Shown here piece by piece: positions 33,701-44,659 of a DNA stretch of 64,000 nucleotides. Every line of letters starts with the position of its first letter. Position 1 is the first letter of the stretch. The stretch comes from Nematostella vectensis (lineage: Eukaryota; Cnidaria; Anthozoa; Actiniaria; Edwardsiidae). The stretch is from assembly GCF_932526225.1 (NCBI RefSeq), contig NC_064048.1:9996188-10060187 (forward strand). The letters are read 5' to 3'. The notes beneath the pieces were generated by a model that had not been told where the DNA came from, searched no databases, and saw only the letters and a program-made list of their open reading frames with translations. Position numbers and translations under genes: made by a program.

Positions 33701-36700
33701 ACTACAAGCGAATGACTGAACTGGAGGAAGACGGCACGGAGTTACTGTGTATATGCGTCACTCCTTTCAAGTCTAATTGTCCGATTTTTGTCGTGGGGAT
33801 CTACCGACCGCCTGATACAACATCTGATGGGGATAAACAACTGGGGACAGTCTTGGAACGTCTTTACGTAAAGAACAAAGAAATTCTAATCCTAGGTGAC
33901 ATCAACGTGAATGCATTAGAACCACAATTCCGTGATCATCGTCTTATCAGGTACATCACCAAACTTGGTCTGTATCAGCTCGTTAACCATGTAACTCGTC
34001 CAGAGAGCAATTCCTGTGTTGACCATGTCTACTCCAGCCATCCTCGTCACATTTCCCAAATCAAAGTTCCCAACATAGGTCTTTCAGATCACATCCCCGT
34101 GGCCATCGTAAGAAAATTTTGTAAGACCAACAATCATTGTATCACCTATCGCAGATTTAAAAACTACAAAAATCTGGAAGCAATCTAGAAGTCCAATTTG
34201 ACGGTATGACTCTTGAAACTGTAACATCTACAAAATTACTCGGGGTGCAAATAGAAAACACGCTATCATGGAAGAAGCACAGCGAATATGTCTCCCAAAA
34301 GATCCGGAAACGCCTGGGGCTTCTCCGTAGAACAAAGCACTTCCTGTCAATGACAGCAAGAAAAATGTTTTTCAATGCTCTAATACAGCTTCTAATGGAT
34401 TACTGTATAACAGTTTGGGGGGATAATCTCATAGAGCTCGACAATACGATGCTCTTACTTCAAAAACGGGCAGCACGAATTATAGCTGACAAGAAATGGT
34501 ACGATCACTCGATGGCGCTATTTGAAGAGCTCAACATAGAGCCTTTCACTAAACGAGCTAGGAGAATCAAGTGTACAATGGTATTTAAAGTCCTTAATGG
34601 AATGGCTCCAGACCACCTCATGGCTAAATTCAAGAGATTTGCTGACGTTCACTTAAAGAACACTCGCCAAGCAAAGAACGATCTCGTGTTACCGAGGATA
34701 AAACATAATTTATGGAAAGATAACATTCGAGTACAGCGGCGCAAAACTCTGGAACTCGCTCCCACGAGAGACGAAGGAGTGTTGATCGTTTGGCTCCTTT
34801 GCTATGGCTCTCCAAAAATTAACATTGTAAATTCATGTATATAGATAATGTAAATAGATAATGTATATAGATAATGTATATAGATTTTTCCCAGTTCACC
34901 TAAATATCACTCTTTATTTATTTATTTTTTTATACGGTCGGCTTTGTTATCGCACGGACGGGCCCTAAAGAGCATCTGTGTATTGCTCTTTGAATTTCAA
35001 TATTTTACACTCAAATAACAAAATAGGTTGATTGCAATGTACCTAAAGCTTCACATCTGAAAATCGGGGCTTATTAGAGATAACGTTTATGGCAAAATGT
35101 GTACCAATGCTTGTAGTAAAAGGTGCAAATACACAAATTTCAAACAGCTGTAGCCAATCTGAGTGTGCCATATGCCTTTAGTATATTTCGTTGTGACTCA
35201 TCTCCTTACATTTTCCTGATGGATCTAGTGACCTATTACCAGAGCTAAGGGTGCTGATTTGAACTTAATTGATCCATGACCAGAGCATTGCTACTCTGGA
35301 CCCCACCCCACCTTTTTCTCTAGCACCTGGTTAGCTAAATGTAGAAACAGGACATCCAGCTTAAAGCTGCATTGTCACCATTTTTTTTTTCGGTCGACTA
35401 TGTAACAATCTCCGATGATTTTTAACGGAAACACAAAAACATTTTCAAAAAAAGGGAAAGAAGTGTGTCTATTGAAAGAATGTGGTTGATCATTTAGAGC
35501 GGATGGCCTGTTAAATAGCGTGGATTTAAATAGATCCTATTGTCTTTCAACGGTTGAGGTTTCCATCGGACCTTCGGAAGTTATTTGGTGACAATTCAGC
35601 CTTAATGCCTTTATCCAAGAAACATGGGATGCACAATCCCCTATAAAGAAAGCCAGGTTTTCAAACCTTAAAATAGAGATCTAATGTAGACATTTGAAAT
35701 TCTAGGTCACTCAGATACAGTCCTTTCAGATAAAGGAATTCAGCAAGCTAAACTGGTAGCTAAGAGGTTACAAGATGAAAAGTTCAACTACATCTTTTCA
35801 AGTGATCTGCAGCGAGCTTACAAGGTAGGCACCCATGGGAGGGGGACTCTGATAAAAACCAACAGGGATGATCATCGGCAAAATCGATTTAACCCCAAGG
35901 GGGGCACTTTTGGCGTGGTACCCCTAAGAGATAGAAAATTGATAGTTGTCAAAGGAATTTTTAACCCTAAGAGATGACAGAATCGGAAAAAAACATTAGC
36001 AGTTGGTCGAATTTTACATCCTAAGAGATAACAGAATTGGAAAAATATGTTAAACGTCCCCTTAGGAATAGCAGTTGGTTGAATTTTATACCCTAACAGA
36101 TGGCAAAATGGGAAAAATCCTTCAACACCCCCTAAGGGATTGCGGTTAGTAGAAATTTTATACCCTAAAAGAGGTGACAATCACCCCTGTCTACGTTTCT
36201 GGAGAATCCCTGCCCCCTGGGGGTTAGGAGTCAGCCTTGCTTTACCTGACTAGAGGTGCACCAAGGAGTTCAATAATGGGGAGGGGGTAGCGGCAAGGAT
36301 TTTGAGAGAAAAAAGGGCAGTATATTAGTAGATTAATTGTTCTTTTGTGAATTTCTTTATACTACTTCATATCTCTGAAAATCCACTACTAAGGAGTTCA
36401 TGTGTCGTAACTCGCATTGGTTCATGGGTATTGAGTAGAACTAGCTAATTCCTGGTATCTGAATGCCACATTTATTATGTTTACAGGCACATACTAAGCT
36501 TACTAAGCTAAAGCTTTCCAAACCTGAATGGATTGTAATTTATTCACAGTTATTTACCCTTGTATTTGATACCCATGAAATAATGTGGTTTACAATTTAT
36601 GAATTCTCCTTGTTCAACCTTATTTGAAATGTGTGTCTAAATATATTCTTACTAAATTCTATAATGAAACATAAACCATAATTTAAATAGACCATAAAGA

Positions 36701-38116
36701 AATAAACCATACTTATTTCCTCTTTTCAGACAGCAGAATATATTTTAGAAGCAAACAAGTACAAAGATGGATTGGCTGTTACAAGAGATCCAAGGATTAA
36801 GGAAAAGGTACAGTTTGAGCCTTGACCTGTCACATGGCAAAATAAGCTATGGAAAAATAGTTTCTTTTTATCATACAACTTTATTTTCGCACATACAATC
36901 ATACAACTTTATTTTCGCAACATCATGTCATTCATCATTATCAATATACTATCGTTGTCATTGTCATCATCATAATTAACATCATCATCAATGCTGTCAT
37001 CATCATCACCATCATAATTATCATATCAGCACCATTATCGACATTATCAATACCACCATTATTATCACCATTACCACCACCATTGCCATCATCAGTATCA
37101 TCATCATCGACGATATAATAATATCGAAAAAATTTTTCCTATCATCATGAAGCTACAACACAAATATTTCCATTATTATTATTACTTTAGACGTTTTTTC
37201 TTAGTTTTATCTTTGAACCTGATCATTTTTATTTTGGTCATTTTTATGATAGGGTTATGGCATAATGGAAGGGAAAACTAAAGCTGAGATTCACGACTTC
37301 TTGAAAACTCTTGGAAATTCGCACAGTTTCGTGCCAGAGGGCGGGGAATCTATCGAGCAGCTGTATACAAGAACTGTGGCATTTGTCAATGAACTATGCG
37401 GGAAAATCGTGCATCTGCAAAAAAAGAAGAGAAAATGTGTCGACGCTACGCATCGTGATGAAGCAAAAGACGAGCACATGACGAGCACGTGCTCAGAAGA
37501 AGATAGCTACAAGAAAGAAAAGGCCACGCACGTGATAAGCACGTGTTCAGAAATGGATAACGGTTGGGAAGGAGAGTTCACGCATGTGATGAGCACGTGT
37601 TCAACAGAGGATAGTCACGAGGGAGAAAACGTCACTCACGTTATTAGTTCAGCAGGAGGTTTTAAAAAAAATGTAGGATCTAGAAACAATGATATTGAGG
37701 GATCAAAGTCGAGAAACGTGTATAACCATCCGCAAAACGATGGAAAACAGAGTCATCTGGGAACTTGCGCATATGGAAAAGAGACATTTAATTCAGCAGC
37801 AAATTTAGGCAATCCGCGAGCTCCTGCAGATTTAACCCTCTCCAAACCAGTGTCTAATGTACTAATGGTGGTCCACGGCGGAACGATACGCCAACTAGTC
37901 CAGCACTTCAAGCGTCGAGTACCGTCCTCTGAATTCGTAGGTCCAACAAAGAATAAGCTCGGACGCAGTGTTAGCCCTAACACTGGGGTCTCTAGATTCG
38001 AGGTTTGGGTAGACGAGGCGAGTGCGCAGATATCTTTTGTGCGCTGTACTATGCTATTTGATGCATCACATTTGGAGGGGGATGTAGACGAAGTAGACAT
38101 TGACAGAGCTCTGTAG
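30742..38116 (+). CDS. TIGAR: TIGAR-type histidine phosphatase (complete, 5 exons) with inserted repeat block
   Basis: Exons 30742-30773, 31227-31264, 35706-35824, 36730-36807 and 37253-38116 agree in phase and give 376 residues (human TIGAR about 270). TIGAR belongs to the phosphoglycerate-mutase/fructose-2,6-bisphosphatase fold and lowers glycolytic flux. The start MISFSLWVVRHGET carries the RHG catalytic motif (His11), split by intron 1. FSSDLQRAYKTAEYIL follows, then YGIMEGKT, EGGESIEQL, and the second catalytic His297 in VVHGG, followed by SVSPNTGVSRFEV. Between about residues 150 and 290 the protein is far longer than the family norm and carries three 18-residue repeats (37472-37633). 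Intron 2 contains a broken LINE and a satellite-like array. AATAAA at 38164-38169 fits the 3' end. Confidence 0.92.
31525..34900 (+). mobile_element. Internally deleted, interrupted CR1-like LINE
   Basis: Endonuclease N-terminal part at about 31526-31735 (WQWNVRSFNGDKF, DVLIITETWLN). The C-terminal endonuclease part at 33667-34188 (GVLMYAAQHL, VGIYRPPD, LILGDINVNAL, LSDHIPVAI) is displaced by about 1.9 kb of other DNA. Directly after it, 34206-34844 encodes only the region downstream of the polymerase core (TKLLGVQIENTLSWKKH, ARIIADKKW, LNGMAPDHL). The reverse-transcriptase catalytic core is missing. The 3' end carries ATAGATAATGTA repeats at 34835-34885. It lies in TIGAR intron 2 and is certainly inactive. 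Confidence 0.85.
32360..33665. repeat. Irregular tandem array interrupting the LINE
   Basis: A block containing GCATTAGCCAATAATGATAC, TTCACTTCCTGTTGCGCAGG, ACTGCTCATGTATTAGCGAA and GAACCCACGTGAACTGCTAC recurs with starts near 32561, 32855, 33176 and 33625, so units are about 290-450 bp. The array ends exactly where the LINE endonuclease frame resumes at about 33667. Confidence 0.8.
35840..36235. repeat. Repeat element with ~70-90-bp internal units
   Basis: GGGGGACTCTGATAAAAAC opens the element and CTAAGAGAT..AGAATYGGAAAAA units recur near 35966, 36019 and 36091, in TIGAR intron 3. The opening motif also appears at 20618-20640 after the STYXL1-like gene. Confidence 0.65.
36870..37115. repeat. 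27-bp duplication and (ATC)n-like microsatellite
   Basis: CATACAACTTTATTTTCGC occurs twice (near 36875 and 36902), followed by about 150 bases of imperfect ATC/ACC trinucleotides up to 37110, in TIGAR intron 4. Confidence 0.8.
37472..37660 (+). repeat. 54-bp coding repeat in TIGAR exon 5
   Basis: Three full in-frame copies at 37472-37525, 37526-37579 and 37580-37633, plus a partial copy. Each encodes an 18-residue unit with the core THVxSTCSExD. At the DNA level the units carry CACGTG palindromes. The block sits between the two halves of the phosphatase fold. Confidence 0.9.
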
Positions 38117-39609
38117 GTACATCATACCACAGGAAGACAACATCTACGGTTAGGATAGAGCTCAATAAATGCACCAGGCTTTAAAACAGACAGAGAATAC
38201 ATACAAGCAAATAAACAAACGCTTTAAGCCCCGGTAACGTTTTTCCCGGTATAGGCGAGCTCCCTGTGATATCCAGCATGACTTTAAATCGCAAACAAAC
38301 TTGGAAGTTTTGGCATGATTTCTAGGACATTCAGAGTCTTACGATCACTCCATTCAAGCGATCAAAGCGTGTAAAAAACACGCATACGAAAGTATGCATG
38401 CAATTGCCTGCTATCTAAATCTTTTAAATTTTGCTGGATCATTTTTTTCGAGATAAACTGGATACGTAGGGCTCCCGTATGTCCAGAGGCTTTTCTTCTG
38501 ACCGAATTAAAAATGTTTGTGTAGTATAGGGGTTAGTAATATTTTGGGTTTTGTTCAAAGTTCACTTGTTTGACTAGATTGAGATAAATAAATTGGATTT
38601 TCAATATGTTGAGATTTTTTAAACGATGTTTCTCTTCTACTGCCTTGTGACAGTAGAAGTAATTACAAGAACTCTTTTCCCAATAAGTGCGCCCTCCACG
38701 ACCTCGAGTTTTGGTGTAAGCGCCCCCTCCCCAATGTTATCCGATTCTCAACGTATTATGGCGTAGAATCGCCGGGTTTAATGAGCGACTTTATGTCCGC
38801 ACATCTAGAATATTCATGGAGAAGGAGGGGGGTGTTTATTAATTAGCAAGTTACATATATTTCTTCCCGTGTAGCAAGCCAATCCCTTGTTTTTTGTGAA
38901 GTTCGATGAGGCAATATTTTGATCGCGCGAAAAAGGACGGAGGTGGATGAGTGGAAAAAAACTAACTTCCTTTTTTGCTCTCGCACCATTTTTCGCGATG
39001 CCAAAATCTCGCTCATCGGATTTGTTGTTGGTCTTTTCACTCGAAACACATACGGGAGTTCTTGCTACGCAGGATAAGGATTGACTAAATACACTAATTC
39101 TAAGGAACGGGCGAAAGAGAAGCCCCTCCATATTTGTTTTCGCAAAAATGTTACGAATTATCCTCATAATAACCCCCACCCCCTCTTTTTTCAGACATGA
39201 AACGTTGCACAGGACTTTGCATTAATCTATAACTTTCTTGTCTGGTATTTTACCCAATCCCTCAGAAGTGGGCCTTTTGGCCGACCCTGACATCCCGGAC
39301 AAGTTCTTCGCATTTTCGAGCAGCTCGCCATCCTAATCTCGTATAATCCATTGTTTTCTACGCTGGGCCGACGAAAGTCTAACTGGTTAATGCTTTTAGA
39401 GAAGGTTACTCTCGTTTGAGGAAACAAAGGATTATGTTATAATTAATAAGGCCTTTCCAGGGCCTACTCTTTCAGAATTATACCTACTCGGCTATGTCAG
39501 TTGGTGCTCTCTCAATTCAGAAAACCTATAAAATAAAACGACTATATTGACAGTCTTTGGCTTTCTTCTTTCTGGATGCATTGACTAAAGCTCGTGTCGC
39601 ACAGCAACA
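38117..39609. other. Convergent intergenic region between TIGAR and the NAALADase gene
   Basis: No gene is supported. A 9-bp perfect stem hairpin CTTCTACTG/CAGTAGAAG lies at 38634-38659. Short frames at 38814-39179 show no recognisable domain. Confidence 0.5.
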
Positions 39610-42600
39610 CTAAATTGGGTTTAGGCTGAGCAATTTCGCTGCTGATTGGATAGCGTAGACAAGAAGTGACACCTGCTGTTTTACGTCTTCCCATGATGCT
39701 TTACCCTTCATGGTCTGTCGAACTGCGTGCAGAAGCCCTGCCATATATGGCAACTTTTTCCCTGGGGGACGCTGAAGGAAGACATGCCTAAGGACGACAA
39801 AATTACCAAAAATATGTTAGCACTGGGGGACGCTGAAGAAAGACATGCCTAAGGACGACAAAATTACCAAAAATATGTTAGCACATCGCAAAACATTATG
39901 GAATGCGTGCTTTAGAAAATTCTCTATTGGGTTTGACGCGCGCGATTGACTGAATAGTATTGTTTGAGTGCAGATCCTTTCCCTAACTCCTGCCACGGGA
40001 GAAAATACAGATTCAGGGAAAGGGGTAGTGTTTGAGTGCTTTTTTACACACAAAAACTGCATACATACACTTACAGGGAGCTGCGACGAAAATACCTCCA
40101 TATAGCGGTGATCTTTTCAGGAATCAATTTTTTTGGGCAGGTGCAAAACTGGCGACATTTGATGGCGTTTTACCATCAACTTCAACTGCCCTTTAACTCG
40201 CCTGGCAAAAACATATTCTATCGGCCTGTAAAACCTCGATGTTTTGACTTAAAGGGTTCTTTTATATTTCAGCAAAGGCTAAATAGGCCATTCCAGCTAT
40301 AAGCATGCGCGCGCTCTAACCATGGGAACCTACCTCAACTACCGGTAGCAGCGCGCGCTTCGTTTGATGTAAGCTTAAAAAAGCGCGCGCTGCATTCTGG
40401 TAGTTGAGGTAGGTTTCTATGGTTATGTGCGCGCAAACCTATAGCTGGAATGGCCTATTGCTCTGAAGTTACAAAAATATGGCGCTCCAGGACCGTACAA
40501 AGGTGGGTGCGCAAAGCTTACCCTGGCTATGTCGAAAAGTGGGTCATTTCTTATTAAACTTATTAAAAGACCTGTGCAAATAATATGCTCTTCTACATGA
40601 TATTGCGCACGACCCCCCCCCCCCCCCCCCCCCAGCGCATCCTGGGTACGCGTCTTGGACGTGATTTTTTTTCGTCAACCGTGACCCCAATGCGACACCG
40701 GAGACGAGCCCCTTCTTTTAGCTATATGCAGTAGCGGATTGTCGCGTTACTCTGTAATAGATACCTTCTCAGTCGACGGTTTGGCAAAGTTGGTGGATCC
40801 TCGTAGTTTATGAACGCTCTTTCGAGCAATAGCAGACGTTGATTTATACGTCGAATATTATACACACTGAAAAACAAAACCATAAAAACTATGACTTCAT
40901 AAAATATGATCAAATGAGCATCACGTCATAAATGATACGCCCTACTTATGCTTTATAAATTTCTCTTTATAAAATTGCACGTCTACTGCTAACCAGACAA
41001 AAGTGGACTTCTTTCGTGCTTCTTTCACGTCGTATCTCTACTCACTCTTTCTCGCTGACTGAATCCACTTCCTGCTGGAACCTCGTAGCTGCATCTGAGA
41101 AGTTTCTAACGGCGTACGTGAAGTGTTCTAACGTTAAAGAGAAAAAAAAAACGTAGAAGTTAGTTTGCCAAGGGTAACTTTATTCTCTTCTAGTACTTAC
41201 CAAGGGTAACTTTGTTCTCTTCTAGTACTTACCAAGGGTAACTTTATTCTCTTCTAGTACTTACCAAGTGTAACTTTATTCTCTTCTAGTACTTACCAAG
41301 GGTAACTTTATTCTCTTCTATTACTTACCAAGGGTAACTTTGTTCTCTTCTAGTACTTACCAAGGGTAACTTTATTCTCTTCTAGTACTTACCAAGGGTA
41401 ACTTTATTCTCTTCTAGTACTTACCAAGTGTAACTTCATTCTCTTCTAGTACTTACCAAGGGTAACTTTATTCTCTTCTAGTACTTACCAAGGGTACCTT
41501 TATTCTCTTCTAGTACTTACCAAGGGTAACTTTATTCTCTTCTAGTACTTACCAAGGGTAACTTTATTCTCTTCTAGTACTTACCAAGGGTAACTTTATT
41601 TTCTTCTAGTACTTACCAAGGGTAACTTTATTCTCTTCTAGTACTTACCAAGGGTAACTTTAATCTCTTCTAGTACTTACCAAGGGTAACTTTATTCTCT
41701 TCTAGTACTTACCAAGGGTAACTTTATTCTCTTCTAGTACTTACCAAAGGGTAACTTCATTCTCTTCTAGTACTTACCAAGGGTAACTTTAATCTCTTCT
41801 AGTACTTACCAAGGGTAACTTTATTCTCTTCTAGTACTTACCAAGGGTAACTTCATTCTCTTCTAGTACTTACCAAGGGTACCTTTATTCTCTTCTAGTA
41901 CTTACCAAGGGTAACTTTATTCTCTTCTAGTACTTACCAAGGGTAACTTTAATCTCTTCTAGTACTTACCAAGGGTAACTTTATTCTCTTCTAGTACTTA
42001 CCAAGGGTAACTTTATTCTCTTCTAGTACTTACCAAGGGTAACTTTAATCTCTTCTAGTACTTACCAAGGGTAACTTTATTCTCTTCTAGTACTTACCAA
42101 GGGTAACTTCATTCTCTTCTAGTACTTACCAAGGGTAACTTTAATCTCTTCTAGTACTTACCAAGGGTAACTTTATTCTCTTCTAGTACTTACCAAGGGT
42201 AACTTCATTCTCTTCTAGTACTTACCAAGGGTAACTTTATTCTCTTCTAGTACTTACCAAGGGTAACTTTATTCTCTTCTAGTACTTACCAAGGGTAACT
42301 TTATTCTCTTCTAGTACTTACCAAGGGTAACTTTATTCTCTTCTAGTACTTACCAAGGGTAACTTTATTCTCTTCTAGTACTTACCAAGGGTAACTTTAT
42401 TCTCTTCTAGTACTTACCAAGGGTAACTTTATTCTCTTCTAGTACTTACCAAGTGTAACTTTATTCTCTTCTAGTACTTACCAAGGGTAACTTTATTCTC
42501 TTCTAGTACTTACCAAGTGTAACTTTTACTTACCAAGGGTAACTTTATTCTCTTCTAGTACTTACCAAGGGTAACTTTATTCTCTTCTAGTACTTACCAA

Positions 42601-44628
42601 GGGTAACTTCATTCTCTTCTAGTACTTACCAAGGGTAACTTTATTCTCTTCTAGTACTTACCAAGGGTAACTTTATTCTCTTCTAGTACTTACCAAGGGT
42701 AACTTTATTCTCTTCTAGTACTTACCAAGGGTAACTTTATTCTCTTCTAGTTGGACCCCATATTCTTCTACAAGCTCATCTCGGGCTTTCTCTATGGTAA
42801 CGGCATAGTCCGTCACCCCGAAAGGGATGATGGTCGAGTCGGCCAGGTCCAGAATGCATTGCAGCCATGCACGTGTTGTGACTTGTTGTAGCTTGAAGTC
42901 GGGATCGATGAAAGCGGCCATCAGATCGAATGTGTCGTGAAGAGTGTGGTACAACGGATTGTTGCGAGTATTGGTCTTCACCTAAAAGCAATAAAAAATG
43001 TCAATAATTTGGTGATAGTGATAATGATAAGGATGTTGGAGGTGAAGGTAAGGGGTAATAGACGGTGTCGGCCCGTAGCCAGGGGGGGGGGGGGGGGTCG
43101 AGGAGTTCGTAAGAGCCACACTACATGACTAGAATGTCCGTTCAAATAAACGAAAGCTGTGGGCTAGGAGTAGCACGGGTAACCCAAGCTCATAGGTGTA
43201 TATCAAGAAAATATAGCCAAAAATTGTCGTTTTTACCAAACGCCGTCACTAATATATTCCTTATTTGGAAAAAAACTGCATCTTTCTTGTCATTTTTAAG
43301 GTTGCCGTACCGCAGGTGCCTCGTAAACTGTATGACTTGTAATCAAAAGAGAAAAACAGTCACTGTGGCCATCTTTGGTCAATGGAGAAAGTACTTGAAA
43401 AGAAAATAAAGATTCCTCGGTACCAGACCCCCAAAACTACAACGTTTTCTTCATTTGTTCAGGGGGTAGAAATACAGTGAACATAATAGGAAAAAAAGTA
43501 GCCCTAGAAATGGGTATGAAATCGTTAATAAATGACTTACACTGTGTTTAGTTGCTGGTGTTTTTAGTGCCCTAATGGAGTTTGGGATTCCTACGCTAAT
43601 CCCTCATTCTAAGTGTGAGCCCCTATGAGCTTCACTTTAGGATTACCCGTGGAAATAGGGAATAGTAACCTTCTAAGAGAAAATGCGGTCCGCATTGTAA
43701 ACGAGATCCCTCCCCACCACCTCTCCCCCCGCTAAAAATCCCCGGACGTGCGTTGATGAACGATGATGGAGGTGCTTGTTGTGATGGTGGTAAGGCGAGG
43801 CGTATTTTAATAACTGACTTGAGACTTGGTGGGGCTTATACGCGGACAATAAAACCTGTTTTTGCTAATATCTCCCAAACAGAAATAGCTATGATCACTA
43901 AACTTGGCAGCTACAACATTGATGTCCGTCCGAAGATTATTTTGTAGTATGTTGCCATAACAACCAATTTAAGGAGGGTATAGGCTTAATTTACAATTTT
44001 TAGGTTCAAGCAAAATGGGGAATACACAACGACAATAGAGAAAGCCTTAAATGGTATATTTATAATCGTCATGAAATTCTCCACATCATGCTTTCTTTTA
44101 ATCGTGTCCATCGTCACGTGACCGTAAAAACCGTTGCCATGGAAACATAGTTTCGTTTGTATTTCAGCTAATGCTGTAGGTGGACAGCCTTAAAAGGCAG
44201 CACGATAAGAAGACTACTATAGGGATTGAAAATATGCATTTAAATTTGAAATCCACTATGCTTCTGTATTCCCCATTTTTCATTGAAAGTAGAAAAATTA
44301 CGCTCGAGCCACCTTAAATCGGTTGCCATAGTAACAACATTTGTCAAAATGTTGAGACCATGTGAATAAAGTTTCATTAGCACCTTGTGTCCCCGAGATA
44401 TTATTGAAAATGTGTAAAAAAATTTGTCAAAATGTTGAGACCATGTGAATAAAGTTTCATTAGCACCTTGTGTCCCCGAGATATTATTGAAAATGTGTTT
44501 CTTAACGTATAAGCCTGTTGGTTGTTATGGTGATGATTGGATGGTTTTACCATGCCTGGAATAGGTAGGGGTTTGAGTATTATGGTATATTATTGTGTAT
44601 TATTGAGTATTATTATCATCATCATCAT

Positions 44629-44659
<31 letters not shown>

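Noticed and set aside
40036-40302. Alternative NAALADase exon 15 or separate gene
   Set aside because: Minus-strand readings here hit stops or lack family residues, whereas the exon at 39787-39610 matches the family C-terminus in phase.
41168-42750. CRISPR-like array
   Set aside because: The 32-bp units follow each other with no spacers and derive from an exon-intron boundary of a split animal gene.
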